A DNA stretch of 64,000 nucleotides from Arcanobacterium urinimassiliense (GCF_900119495.1 NZ_LT632435.1:1315982-1379981), one strand, 5' to 3'. Shown: positions 30,321 to 39,586, numbered from the stretch's first letter. The notes: generated by a model from the sequence alone, not told the origin. Program-made: numbers and translations.

Positions 30321-31793
30321 ATGAGTGAATTTTCCCCTGATGAGCCAGGCAAGCCCGATTGGGAAAAAATGCTGCGCGCTGTACTGGGAGACGCGGCCGC
30401 CGAAGAGATGCTACAGGCTTTGCATGGGCAAGGCATAAATCCGGGAGCACTGCCGGACATATTTAGCAATGAAAATTTCACTCTTATTACCCAGCAGATT
30501 CAACAAATGTTAGGCTCCTCTGGCGCCGGCGCCGTCAACTGGAATATCGCAGAAAAAGTAGCCCGCGAAAGAATAACTCAGCAAAAACTGGATAAACTTA
30601 CCGCCGGCGAAGCAGAAACAGCTCGGCAAGCTCTGCGCGCCGCCTCGCTCTGGCTAGATGCAGCGAGTGAAATCAATCCACTCTCCGGCCCGAATATGGC
30701 GTGGACGCGGCTAGATTGGATTGCCCATTCTCTGCCCACTTTTAAGCGCCTCCTCGATCCAGTAGGAGAAAATATTGCGCGCGCCTTCGGAGAATCTTTT
30801 ACTGCGCAAATCGAATATGCTCCGGAAGAGATGCGTAACCTACTTCCAAACACTGATTCGCTGCTGCAGAATATCACGGCCTCGATGCTGGGAATGCAGT
30901 ACGGAAGTGCTCTGGCAGATTTAGCTGCTTCTTCCTTTGGATCTACCGATACGGGCCTGCCGCTCACCGAAGGTTCCACTGCTGCCCTAGTACCAGCCAA
31001 TATTGCCGAATTCTCAAAAGATTTAGAGGTACCCGCTAGCGAAATACTCAGCTATATTGCAGTACGCGAAGTAGCTGCTGCCCGGCTCTATACTGGGGTA
31101 CCGTGGCTACGAGCCCGCGTCTTAGACACAGTGGCAGAATTCGCCCAAGGAATCGAAATAGATACTAGCGCCATAGAAGATAAGATTCGCGATATTAGCC
31201 TGGACAACCCCCAGGCTATCCAAGAAATTGATTTAGACGGCATCTTTTCACTCGGGCTCAGCCCGGCCCAAGAAGATGCACTAGAGCGCCTCGAACACCT
31301 CCTTTCTTTAATAGAAGGTTGGGTATCGGAAGTATCCGCGCGCGCCGTAGCACCTCATTTACCTAATGCAGTACCTTTACGGGAAATGTTTAATCGCCGC
31401 TACGCCACCGACAATCCGGCTAAGCACGTCTGGGAAGCCCAGCTAGGAATGGAGATGGCACCGCGGCAACTGCGAAATTCGATTACTTTTTGGCAAATGG
31501 CAGAGCAGAAACTCGGCATTGCTGAGCGCGACGCCCTCTGGCAGCACCCAGATTTACTGCCCACTGCGGCAGATTTGGCTGACCCGGAAAGTTTCTTCGC
31601 CCAAGAAAAAAATACCGATATCGAAGCCGAACTGGATTCTTTCCTCGCCGATCTTTTCAGCGAGAACCCGCAAAACACGGGAGAAGTACCGCATGAACCA
31701 AAATTTATGCCGCCCACTTCTCCCGGCGCTCCCGGTTCTACTGATAAACCTGATAATTCCGATTCCTCCGCTACCCCTGACTCTGCGGAATAA
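30321..31793 (+). CDS. DUF2342 family protein (annotated zinc-dependent metalloprotease)
   Basis: A 490-residue protein of the actinobacterial DUF2342/putative hydrolase family. Recognisable parts are VNWNIAEKVARE near residue 75, LNPLSG-like INPLSGPNMAWTR, LLPNTDSLLQNI, and the core SYIAVREVAAARLYTGVPWLRARV (about 243-266). The C-terminal 60 residues are acidic and Ser/Pro-rich. No HExxH motif exists anywhere in the protein, so metalloprotease activity is doubtful from sequence alone. The ribosome binding site AGGAGGT (30310-30316), 4 nt before the ATG, is one of the strongest in the window. The gene is divergent from the PDZ-Lon protease and precedes a ThiF-like gene. Confidence 0.85.
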   Translation: MSEFSPDEPGKPDWEKMLRAVLGDAAAEEMLQALHGQGINPGALPDIFSNENFTLITQQIQQMLGSSGAGAVNWNIAEKVARERITQQKLDKLTAGEAETARQALRAASLWLDAASEINPLSGPNMAWTRLDWIAHSLPTFKRLLDPVGENIARAFGESFTAQIEYAPEEMRNLLPNTDSLLQNITASMLGMQYGSALADLAASSFGSTDTGLPLTEGSTAALVPANIAEFSKDLEVPASEILSYIAVREVAAARLYTGVPWLRARVLDTVAEFAQGIEIDTSAIEDKIRDISLDNPQAIQEIDLDGIFSLGLSPAQEDALERLEHLLSLIEGWVSEVSARAVAPHLPNAVPLREMFNRRYATDNPAKHVWEAQLGMEMAPRQLRNSITFWQMAEQKLGIAERDALWQHPDLLPTAADLADPESFFAQEKNTDIEAELDSFLADLFSENPQNTGEVPHEPKFMPPTSPGAPGSTDKPDNSDSSATPDSAE

Positions 31794-31951
31794 GTAGCTA
31801 GGTAAAATCCCGCCGCTAATTGCGGAATTATCCTCTTTTTCGTTTTACGTATAGTTTCTTTTCCACAGTTGCGGATACTTTTTACCGCCACCAGCAAAGC
31901 TCTTTAGAGTCGAGATACACCCTGAACTAAGTATTTCGCAAAGGAGCCGCC

Positions 31952-32929
31952 ATGCATATCACCCCGGGGATCGGATTCTACTGGGTAAGCCCCCAGCAAG
32001 CACAGATAGGATTAGATACACGGCGAAAAGTAGAGTTAGCTACTTATAACCGAGCCGAGCTACAACTTATAGATATGCTCACTATTCCACATACCCTTTC
32101 TGAGATAAGAAGACTGGCGGCAAAGCGAGGCATTTCGGAGGCACGTCTCCAAGATATTTTAGAGATGCTTAAAGAAAATGAGCTTTTAAACGAAGAGAAG
32201 CCGGCTATAACTGACGGACTAGCTTGGGAACGCCTACACCGCAAGCTACCTACCCATCGCGAAAAAATAAAAATTTCTCTACCCCGCCTTGACCAGCTAG
32301 GGTGCTCTATCGCTATGTATTTAGCGGCGGCAGGAATTAATTTTCTCAACTCTACGGATATGCAAAAAATAGGAGAATTTGACCATTTCCAATTGCAAGC
32401 CCAATTCTTTGGCCTGCCGCGCATACATGGAATTACCACTATTTTGCGGCAGATTAATCCACATATCGCATTTTCAAACAAAAAAGATTCTGAATTTTTA
32501 CCAGATATCGTGGTGCTATCTGGCTCGCACACTTTAGACCCGATAGTAGTAGGCGAATACTTAGCGCGTGGAGTTACCTGCTTACAGTGCTGGGTAGAAG
32601 AATTAGATATTTATATCGGCACTCTCTGCAGCCCCCATCTGGGCACTTGCGCCAACTGCTTCTATCAGCACCGCTGCGCAGCTGATCAGAACTGGCCAAA
32701 GTTAGTACCACAGGCTCTACACGGGCGGCCGGTAGTGCCAGAAATGAGCAGTCTGCAGTTAGCTGCCAGCTTAGCGGGGAGAGAGCTACTGAATTTAATA
32801 GATTTTCATACCACCCAAATTCGCTACGCCGTCTGGAAAATTCCTCCCGCTCCGGAAAAAGTACAGCTTATTTCGGTGCCTCCGCATCCAGAGTGCGGCT
32901 GCCAACCAGCTCATCTCACTGCACACTAG
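31952..32929 (+). CDS. ThiF/TOMM cyclodehydratase-like protein, orphan
   Basis: A 325-residue protein that I place, with moderate confidence, in the E1-like (ThiF) cyclodehydratase-associated family that binds leader peptides. The N-terminal 100 residues form a winged-helix-like region (LSEIRRLAAKRGISEARLQDIL). The middle has a Rossmann-like start (RLDQLGCSIAMYLAAAGINFL) in which the usual GxGxxG is degenerate. A four-cysteine zinc site is likely: GTCANCFYQHRC and the C-terminal HPECGCQPAH. No precursor peptide or YcaO gene is in the window. The position after the DUF2342 gene and before uvrD2 matches Rv3196 in Mycobacterium, so this is a conserved actinobacterial gene rather than a bacteriocin cluster. 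Confidence 0.65.
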   Translation: MHITPGIGFYWVSPQQAQIGLDTRRKVELATYNRAELQLIDMLTIPHTLSEIRRLAAKRGISEARLQDILEMLKENELLNEEKPAITDGLAWERLHRKLPTHREKIKISLPRLDQLGCSIAMYLAAAGINFLNSTDMQKIGEFDHFQLQAQFFGLPRIHGITTILRQINPHIAFSNKKDSEFLPDIVVLSGSHTLDPIVVGEYLARGVTCLQCWVEELDIYIGTLCSPHLGTCANCFYQHRCAADQNWPKLVPQALHGRPVVPEMSSLQLAASLAGRELLNLIDFHTTQIRYAVWKIPPAPEKVQLISVPPHPECGCQPAHLTAH

Positions 32930-32980
32930 CTAGCTAAAACTGCACACTAGCTGCGTAAAGCCGCACACTAACTATCCAAA
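32918..32980. repeat. Three 21-bp tandem copies across two convergent stop codons
   Basis: Units at 32918-32938, 32939-32959 and 32960-32980 share ACTGCACACTAGCTRSSTAAA with increasing divergence in the third. Unit 1 holds the stop of the ThiF-like gene; unit 3 holds the stop and last codons of uvrD2. The whole space between the two convergent genes is therefore made of this repeat. Confidence 0.75.
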
Positions 32981-34938
32981 GAATTTAGCAAGTGAAGAAT
33001 CTCTACCCCATAGGTGGCGAGGCGTTTCTTACCGATTCCCGCTACCTGGCTCAACTCAAATAAATTTTGCGGCTGCTGCTTACTGATTTGCCGCAGCGAA
33101 GTATCACTGAGTATCTGATATTCTGCCCGCCCCGTTTTTTGCGCAGTTTCTTTCCGCCACGCTCGCAAACTTTGGAAAAGTTTTTCCGCAGCTGGGCTCA
33201 AGGGAGTGGCCACGGCAGAAGCAGTCGGGCGCACTTGCCTAGCGTTCGTAGAGCGCAGCCAAATATCAGCTAAGAAGCGGGAACAATTCCCGCGGTCGCT
33301 CCCGTTTTTCTCCGCATAGGAAATATAGAGATTATCGCGCGCGCGAGTGATACCCACGTAGAGTAAGCGACGCTCTTCCGTTATTTCTTCCTCGCTCCCA
33401 GCGTGCGTAAGTGGCAGCAATCCTTCCTGCACTCCGGCTAAAAATACTTGCCGCCACTCCAAACCTTTTGCGGCATGTATGGTGGAAAGCACTACCGATT
33501 GCAACTGCGGGTCGTACTGATACTCAGCTCTTTCTGCTAGCTCCGCCAGAAAATCCGCTACGCTTCCGCGCCGGCTTTCCCAAATTTGCCGGCCAATTTC
33601 CGCCAAAGCTCGCAAAGATTCCCATTTTTCTCGCGCCGCCCCCTGCTGCGCTGGAGGTTCTGGGCGCCAGCCTAAATTGTAGAAAGCCGCGTCTAAAAAC
33701 TGTGGAAGTGGCTGGTCACCCGCTGTCTTAGCTTCAGCTCGCAGGCTAATCATTGCTTCTTTTATTTCTCGACGTTCAAAAAATCGTACATTACCTTTTA
33801 CTACGTAAGGAATTCCCGCTTCCCGCAAAGCATTTTCAAATACTGCCGACTGCGCATTAATGCGATAGAGCACCGCGATATTAGCAGGAGCTTCTCCTGC
33901 CCGGAGCAAAGCTGTAATTTTTTCCGCTACTCCGGCTGCTTCCGCGCTGGCGTCGCGGTATTTCTTCCAGTAAACCTGCCCACTATCTGGGCGAATAGCC
34001 TCTAGAGAGACGGAGCCCGGCAGCGATTCAACACTGCTTATACGATTCGCTAAACTAATTACCGGCGCAGTAGAACGATAGTTTTTATTTAAAACTAGCC
34101 GCTTAGCGGTCGGAAATTCCCGCGCGAAATTAGCTAAATATGCAGCACTCGCCCCCGCAAACGAATAAATAGTCTGCGATACATCACCCACTACGCAAAT
34201 ATCTCTGCTATCTCCCAGCCATAACTGCAAAAGTCGATGCTGCATAGGAGAAATATCCTGATATTCATCTACCACGAAATGCCGATAACGAGCGCGCACT
34301 AAATCGCGAATATCTTTTCTATCGCGCAGCATTCCGATGAGGGTGAGAATAATATCTTCGAAATCTATTACTCCGCGCTCGCACTTTACCTCTTCATAGG
34401 CGGTTATTAACTCTGCGAGCTTTTCTGGGCTCTGCCCCCCAATTCCCTCGCGCCCATTTTGCCGCGCTTGATCAGGATAATCCGCGGGAGTTATTAGACT
34501 AACTTTTGACCATTCAATCTCTTGCGCAAAATCTTTTACCGAGGGAAGGTCGGTAGGCAGACCCAGCTGCGTAGCTGCTCCGGCGACTAACGCAAATTTA
34601 TTTTCTTTAATTTCTGGCACGTAACCACCAATAGCTTGCGGCCAAAAATACCGAAGCTGCGCTAGAGCCGCCGAGTGGAAAGTACGTGCCGTAATTTGCC
34701 CTACCCCGAGGGTACGCAAACGCGCGCGCATCTCCCCTGCCGCACGCGAAGTAAAGGTGACGGCCAAGATGTGTTGCGGGCGATATATTTGCTGCTCTAC
34801 TGCATAAGCGAGACGATAAGTGATAGCGCGCGTCTTGCCGGTGCCGGCACCGGCAGCTACGCAGAGCGGCCCAGAGAAATAGGTGGCCACCTGCTTTTGA
34901 TTCTCATCTAACTGCGCTAAAAGATTATCCGGTGGCAT
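32968..34938 (-). CDS. uvrD2: UvrD2-type superfamily 1 DNA helicase with HRDC domain
   Basis: ATP-dependent 3'-5' DNA helicase. Motifs in order: Q motif LDENQKQVA, Walker A AGAGTGKTRAI, Ia TFTSRAA, II VVDEYQDISPMQ, III GDVSQTIYSFAGA, IV LNKNYRST, V STIHAAKGLEWRQVFLAG and VI YVGITRARDNLY. The C-terminus has an HRDC domain (LSDTSLRQISKQQPQNLFELSQVAGIG...). The tetracysteine zinc motif that precedes HRDC in mycobacterial UvrD2 is absent. Start ATG 34938 was chosen: it follows the nudC stop by one base and has AAGAGG upstream, so the genes are coupled. The pair uvrD2-nudC is conserved in Mycobacterium. Confidence 0.93.
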   Translation of the reverse strand: MPPDNLLAQLDENQKQVATYFSGPLCVAAGAGTGKTRAITYRLAYAVEQQIYRPQHILAVTFTSRAAGEMRARLRTLGVGQITARTFHSAALAQLRYFWPQAIGGYVPEIKENKFALVAGAATQLGLPTDLPSVKDFAQEIEWSKVSLITPADYPDQARQNGREGIGGQSPEKLAELITAYEEVKCERGVIDFEDIILTLIGMLRDRKDIRDLVRARYRHFVVDEYQDISPMQHRLLQLWLGDSRDICVVGDVSQTIYSFAGASAAYLANFAREFPTAKRLVLNKNYRSTAPVISLANRISSVESLPGSVSLEAIRPDSGQVYWKKYRDASAEAAGVAEKITALLRAGEAPANIAVLYRINAQSAVFENALREAGIPYVVKGNVRFFERREIKEAMISLRAEAKTAGDQPLPQFLDAAFYNLGWRPEPPAQQGAAREKWESLRALAEIGRQIWESRRGSVADFLAELAERAEYQYDPQLQSVVLSTIHAAKGLEWRQVFLAGVQEGLLPLTHAGSEEEITEERRLLYVGITRARDNLYISYAEKNGSDRGNCSRFLADIWLRSTNARQVRPTASAVATPLSPAAEKLFQSLRAWRKETAQKTGRAEYQILSDTSLRQISKQQPQNLFELSQVAGIGKKRLATYGVEILHLLNSLDS

Positions 34939-34939
34939 T

Positions 34940-35950
34940 TCAGGCCTCTTCTTGCCCCGCATACCAAGCACGTAAAATTACGTGTACCGCTCCGCTCCGA
35001 CTCGGTAAAGTTACCTCTCCATCTGCTATCTTTTGCTGTAACTCTTGACGCGTAAAGAAATGCGCTTCCACTATTTCTTCTCCGTCTACCTTTATCTCCG
35101 GAGCGAAATCGCAGGTGCGCGCCGTATAAACCAGCATAAGCGAACGCGGAAAAGGCCAAGGCTGTGTGCTCAGATATTGCACATCTTCAACCGCAATACC
35201 TGCTTCTTCTTGCACTTCGCGCACTACTGCCATTTCGGCGGTTTCTCCCGCCTCGATAAAACCAGCTAGAGCCGAAAAACGCCGCTTATCCCACCCGGCC
35301 TTCCGCCCTAAAAGTAGGCGATCTTGTGCATCTAATACCCCTACGATCACCGCCGGATCAGTACGCGGGAAAATAATATGCCCGCGCGCGCAATGCGCCT
35401 CCCAGCCGCCGTTTTGGAAAAAAGTAGGAGCGGCACAGATACTGCAATATTTTTGACTCAATTGCCAATTACCGAGCGCGATTTGCGCGGTAGCTAAGCC
35501 CACTTCTAAATCGCTCAATTTCGGGCCCACCGTATAAAGAGGTAGAAATTCACTATGCGGAGGAAGAACGAGCGGCGGAATATTTGCAGCAAGAGACGGC
35601 GCGGCCGAATTATTTTCTACTGCCGTCAATCTCCCCAGCTCAATACCGAAGTAGGGAGTTTGCGAATAAATACCGAGATAGTTAGCTTGAGCGGCAATTT
35701 CCGAAGGAACTTGCGAATGAGAGAGTAAAAGTAACTGGCGCGGCGCAGCGCCTTTGGCGTTTACTTCTGCTCCACTACTTACTTCTGCTTCTGAGTTCTG
35801 CGCAGAAGGCGCAGCGAGCAGAGCAATTTTATTTTCATCGGTAACTAAAAATCGAGCAGCCTGGGCAGAGCACATATTTTGTAAATACGCCGGATCAGCC
35901 CGCCGGAGAGCATCTCGAAAAGCTTTAGCTCTTCCTAATACAAAATCCAT
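34940..35950 (-). CDS. nudC: NAD(+) diphosphatase, NudC
   Basis: Nudix hydrolase that splits NADH/NAD+ to NMN(H) and AMP and can remove NAD caps from RNA. The 336-residue protein has a divergent N-terminal domain, a zinc ribbon (KYCSICAAPTFFQNGGWEAHC), the Nudix box GFIEAGETAEMAVVREVQEEAGI (near 240-262) and the NudC-specific QPWPFPRSLM motif. Only three ribbon cysteines are present; the fourth ligand may be the His in ARGHIIFPR. It is upstream of and coupled to uvrD2. Confidence 0.94.
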   Translation of the reverse strand: MDFVLGRAKAFRDALRRADPAYLQNMCSAQAARFLVTDENKIALLAAPSAQNSEAEVSSGAEVNAKGAAPRQLLLLSHSQVPSEIAAQANYLGIYSQTPYFGIELGRLTAVENNSAAPSLAANIPPLVLPPHSEFLPLYTVGPKLSDLEVGLATAQIALGNWQLSQKYCSICAAPTFFQNGGWEAHCARGHIIFPRTDPAVIVGVLDAQDRLLLGRKAGWDKRRFSALAGFIEAGETAEMAVVREVQEEAGIAVEDVQYLSTQPWPFPRSLMLVYTARTCDFAPEIKVDGEEIVEAHFFTRQELQQKIADGEVTLPSRSGAVHVILRAWYAGQEEA

Positions 35951-36136
35951 ATTTCCTAAACTCTCCCTCAGTTCTCCAAGATTTCGCGCTGGTTTAATAC
36001 CTCTACTTCTAAAGATTCTCCGTTTTCTTATCTCGCCGCTCCTCTTAAGGGTATTCTAGCGCGAAAATTCCCAGTTAAAGCAGTGGTGTTTTTCTTAAAT
36101 TATGAAATCTAGAGAATAAACTGCCAGAATAATACA

Positions 36137-38341
36137 GTGAACCTTGTGGAAAAAGATTTGGAAGTAGCTGATTTTATCTCACAGTCTTCCAGTTGGGCCG
36201 CCCCGCCGCGCGCATACCCGCTACGCGAAGGAGCTCATCTAGTAGGAGATGGCATCGATGTAGCCGTGTACGCTGGGTTAGCAAAAAAAGTAGAGATTTG
36301 CTTTTTCTCCCCAAACGGCCAATGCACAGAATCTTTTTCGCTACATCGTCAATTGCACGGCCTATGGGCAGGGCATATACCGGGAATATCGGTAGGAGCC
36401 CGCTACGGTTTTCGCGTCTTCGGGCACTGGGATCCAGATTCTGGAATGCTCTACAATCCAGCAAAAGTACTCCTCGACCCCTATGCGCGCGTTTTGGCGC
36501 AGACACCCACTCTACACCCGGCGCTATATGGGAAAACTGTAGATAAGCACTTTATTCCTAATCCGGATATGCAGGCCGATAAGCGCGATTCAGCGCCTTT
36601 TGCCGCCTTAGGCATGGTCACTCCCCCCGACGAAAAAGTCGATTCCCATCCGCGTATTCCTTGGAACGACACCGTTATTTACGAAGCGCATGTAGTGGGA
36701 TTGACGAAAAATCTACCCGGAGTACCTCCGGAGCTGCGCGGCACTTATGCGGGAGCCGCCCACCCCGCCACCATCGCCCACCTAAAAAGAATCGGCGTCA
36801 CGGCACTCGAATTACTCCCGATTCACGCTAAATTTAGCGAGCCTTTCTTAGCGCAGCGTGGTTTAGAAAATTACTGGGGCTACAATACGCTTTCTTTTTT
36901 CGCCCCTGAACCCTCCTACGCTTCTGCCGCTGCGCAGGCCGCTGGGCCATTGGCGATTCTCGCAGAAATAAAAGGCATGGTAGAACTACTCCACACCGCC
37001 GGGATTGAGGTAATTCTTGACGTCGTCTACAACCACACTTGCGAAGGCGGAAAAGACGGGCCTTCCCTCTCGTGGCGCGGTTTAGATAATACTGGCTACT
37101 ATCGCCACGATTCTCACCATCCGGGAGTGCTAAAAGACACCACCGGTTGTGGAAATTCTTTAGATTTTCGGCGCGACACCGTAATAAAAATGACGCTAGA
37201 TTCGCTGCGCTATTGGGTAGAAGTAGTGGGAGTAGACGGTTTTCGTTTTGATTTAGCCGTCACCTTAGGGCGCGAAGGCGATTCTTTTAACCACAATCAC
37301 CCCTTGTACGTGGCCATGGCCAGCGACCCCATACTCTCTAGCGTAAAACTAATTAATGAACCGTGGGATATTGGCTACGGCGGCTGGCAGACTGGCGGAT
37401 TCCCGATTCCCACCGCAGATTGGAACGACCGCTTCCGTGATTCTCTGCGCTCTTTCTGGGTAGCCCAACCGCGCGCAATTACCGCTGGCACCCCCGGCAC
37501 AGATTTACGCGATTTAGCTACGCGCCTTTCCGGCTCTGCCGATCTTTTCGGCCGCGGTCGGGTACCGGGCGGGCGCGGAATCTATGCTTCGATTAATTTC
37601 ATTACGGCGCATGATGGCTTCACAATGCGCGATTTGGTGTCTTATAACGACAAACACAATGAACTGAACAAAGAAGATAATAAAGACGGCACTGGCAACA
37701 ATCTCGCGTGGAACCACGGCATCGAAGGCGATACCACCAACCGGGAAATCCAAAAGAATCGCCAAAAAACTATTCGCAATCTTTTCGGCTCGCTGCTACT
37801 CTCGGCGGGCACTCCGATGATTACCGCTGGAGATGAAATAGGGAAAACACAACTAGGAAACAATAATGCTTACTGCCAAAATTCCCCTATTTCGTGGCTA
37901 AATTGGGATATCGACCCCGATTGGGAAAATATCACTGCCACCGTGGCTTATTTAACGGAACTACGCCGCCAGCATCCGGTGTTGCGCCCCCAGGTTTTCT
38001 ACACCGGCGAAGCTATTTCCGAAGGCGAGGTACGCGATTTAGAGTGGTTTAATAAAGATGGACAACCAATGGAAGAATACAGTTGGTTCGATAATTCTAT
38101 CCGCACCCTGCAAATGCTGCGCGCCGGCGGCAAAGCCGATGGAGATGCCTTGCTGGTGCTAAATGGTAATCTCACTGCACAAGAAATTACCCTCCCGCAA
38201 GGGCAAGGCAAAGATTTCACTTTGGTTTGGAGCTCCGAATGGGAAAATCCCCAGCAAGAGCATATTGCTTATGCGCCGGGCAGCTCTAGTGCGCAAGAAG
38301 CACTTTCTCTCCGCTTATATTTCACTTCTCCCCCGGAGTAA
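36137..38341 (+). CDS. glgX: Glycogen debranching enzyme GlgX
   Basis: Hydrolyses alpha-1,6 branches of phosphorylase-limited glycogen. The 734-residue protein has an N-terminal CBM48 (about 20-150) and a GH13 barrel with VILDVVYNHT, the nucleophile Asp in GFRFDLAVTLGR, the acid Glu in LINEPWDIG and ITAHDGFTMRDLVSYN. A C-terminal beta domain follows (about 630-734). Translation begins at GTG 36137 with no Shine-Dalgarno, so the start is uncertain and a GTG three codons later is also possible. It is the first gene of a glucan metabolism region and is divergent from nudC. Confidence 0.94.
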   Translation: MNLVEKDLEVADFISQSSSWAAPPRAYPLREGAHLVGDGIDVAVYAGLAKKVEICFFSPNGQCTESFSLHRQLHGLWAGHIPGISVGARYGFRVFGHWDPDSGMLYNPAKVLLDPYARVLAQTPTLHPALYGKTVDKHFIPNPDMQADKRDSAPFAALGMVTPPDEKVDSHPRIPWNDTVIYEAHVVGLTKNLPGVPPELRGTYAGAAHPATIAHLKRIGVTALELLPIHAKFSEPFLAQRGLENYWGYNTLSFFAPEPSYASAAAQAAGPLAILAEIKGMVELLHTAGIEVILDVVYNHTCEGGKDGPSLSWRGLDNTGYYRHDSHHPGVLKDTTGCGNSLDFRRDTVIKMTLDSLRYWVEVVGVDGFRFDLAVTLGREGDSFNHNHPLYVAMASDPILSSVKLINEPWDIGYGGWQTGGFPIPTADWNDRFRDSLRSFWVAQPRAITAGTPGTDLRDLATRLSGSADLFGRGRVPGGRGIYASINFITAHDGFTMRDLVSYNDKHNELNKEDNKDGTGNNLAWNHGIEGDTTNREIQKNRQKTIRNLFGSLLLSAGTPMITAGDEIGKTQLGNNNAYCQNSPISWLNWDIDPDWENITATVAYLTELRRQHPVLRPQVFYTGEAISEGEVRDLEWFNKDGQPMEEYSWFDNSIRTLQMLRAGGKADGDALLVLNGNLTAQEITLPQGQGKDFTLVWSSEWENPQQEHIAYAPGSSSAQEALSLRLYFTSPPE

Positions 38342-38446
38342 GGATAATATGAGGGCGGACTACCCAAGAGCACATCACCGTGGGTAAATGCCATATAGGC
38401 AAAATTGGGATGGCAAGTTATTTATTTCAGGAAAGAGAATCGAATT

Positions 38447-39556
38447 ATGAGTGCGCAAGATTCAGCTACTGCTCTCGAAGACGCTACTTCCGCTGCCTCT
38501 TTGGCGCAGGCACATCGCGTAAGTGAAAAAATAAAGGCAGCTATAGCCAAAGACCCTTCCTCTTTCCGAGTACTCACGGGAGATAGACCTACTGGGAATC
38601 TGCATATTGGCCACTATTTTGGCTCCTTGCTCAATCGCCTTAATCTGCAGCAACAAGGAGTAGACACTTGGGTATTGATTGCCGATTACCAAGTGATCAC
38701 TGATCGCGACGGCGTCGGGCCAATTCGCGAGCGCGTCTATTCACTGCTTACTGACTACTTAGCAATCGGTATGGATCCGGAGCAGACCACTTTCTTTGCT
38801 CATTCGCAAATACCGGAATTAAATGAATTACTCCTTCCGTTTCTCTCTTTAGTGAGCGACGGAGAATTACGCCGCAACCCGACGGTGAAAGCAGAACACG
38901 AAGCTACCGAAGGGCGGGCGCTAAGTGGTTTATTACTCACTTATCCGGTACATCAAGCTGCCGATATTCTCTTCTGCAAAGCAAATGTAGTGCCGGTAGG
39001 AAAAGATCAGCTTCCCCACTTGGAACAGGCGCGCCTAATCGTTGATCGTTTCCATAAACGCTATACCGATGGCTCAGAAGAGGCGCGAATTTTTGCGCGC
39101 CCCCAGGCTTTACTTTCCGAAGCGGAAACGGTGCTAGGACTCGATGGGAAAAAGATGAGTAAATCGCGCGGCAATACCATTGAAATCGGCATGAGCGCCG
39201 ATGAAACTGCCCAGCGTATTCGCAAAGCGGTGACGGATTCCGATCGCCATATCACCTACGATCCGGTAAATCGCCCGGAAGTGGCGAATTTACTTCTCCT
39301 TACCGCTTTAGCCAGTGGCAGAGATCCCCAAGAACTCGCAGCAGAAATTGGCGATGGCGGCGGCGGGGCGCTAAAGAAGATGACCACGGAAGCAATTAAT
39401 GAGCATTTTGCCCCAATTCGTGCTCGGCGAGCTGAGTATGCCCAAAATCCGCAATATCTAGAAGAAATTTTGCAGCGCGGAGTGGAAAAGGCCCGGGAAC
39501 AAGCCCAAGCTACTTTGGGGCAAGTACACCGCGCCTTAAATATGGTATATTTCTAA
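38447..39556 (+). CDS. trpS: Tryptophan-tRNA ligase
   Basis: Charges tRNA-Trp. The 369-residue protein has the class I HIGH motif as GNLHIGHYFGS, the Trp-site segment LIADYQVITD, and KMSKS in GKKMSKSRGNTIE. It carries an N-terminal extension of about 35 Ala/Ser/Glu-rich residues before the Rossmann fold. ATG 38447 was chosen over an earlier in-frame ATG (38405) because AGGAAAGAG precedes it and the upstream residues are not conserved. It lies between two glucan genes without obvious functional link. The leader has a TACCCA/TGGGTA hairpin but no terminator-like T-run. Confidence 0.95.
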   Translation: MSAQDSATALEDATSAASLAQAHRVSEKIKAAIAKDPSSFRVLTGDRPTGNLHIGHYFGSLLNRLNLQQQGVDTWVLIADYQVITDRDGVGPIRERVYSLLTDYLAIGMDPEQTTFFAHSQIPELNELLLPFLSLVSDGELRRNPTVKAEHEATEGRALSGLLLTYPVHQAADILFCKANVVPVGKDQLPHLEQARLIVDRFHKRYTDGSEEARIFARPQALLSEAETVLGLDGKKMSKSRGNTIEIGMSADETAQRIRKAVTDSDRHITYDPVNRPEVANLLLLTALASGRDPQELAAEIGDGGGGALKKMTTEAINEHFAPIRARRAEYAQNPQYLEEILQRGVEKAREQAQATLGQVHRALNMVYF

Positions 39557-39560
39557 TCCG

Positions 39561-39586
39561 AAAATTTTTATGTAAAATTTTTCATT
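39561..39586. repeat. 13-bp imperfect tandem duplication after trpS
   Basis: AAAATTTTTATGT (39561-39573) is followed directly by AAAATTTTTCATT (39574-39586), just past the trpS stop. Low complexity makes chance similarity possible. Confidence 0.4.

Noticed and set aside
31952-32929. Thiazole/oxazole-modified microcin biosynthetic cluster
   Set aside because: Only one ThiF-like protein exists; no YcaO, dehydrogenase, precursor or exporter gene, and the neighbourhood is housekeeping.
38342-38446. Tryptophan-responsive T-box or attenuator before trpS
   Set aside because: No T-box sequence, no run of Trp codons and no terminator; only two small hairpins are visible.
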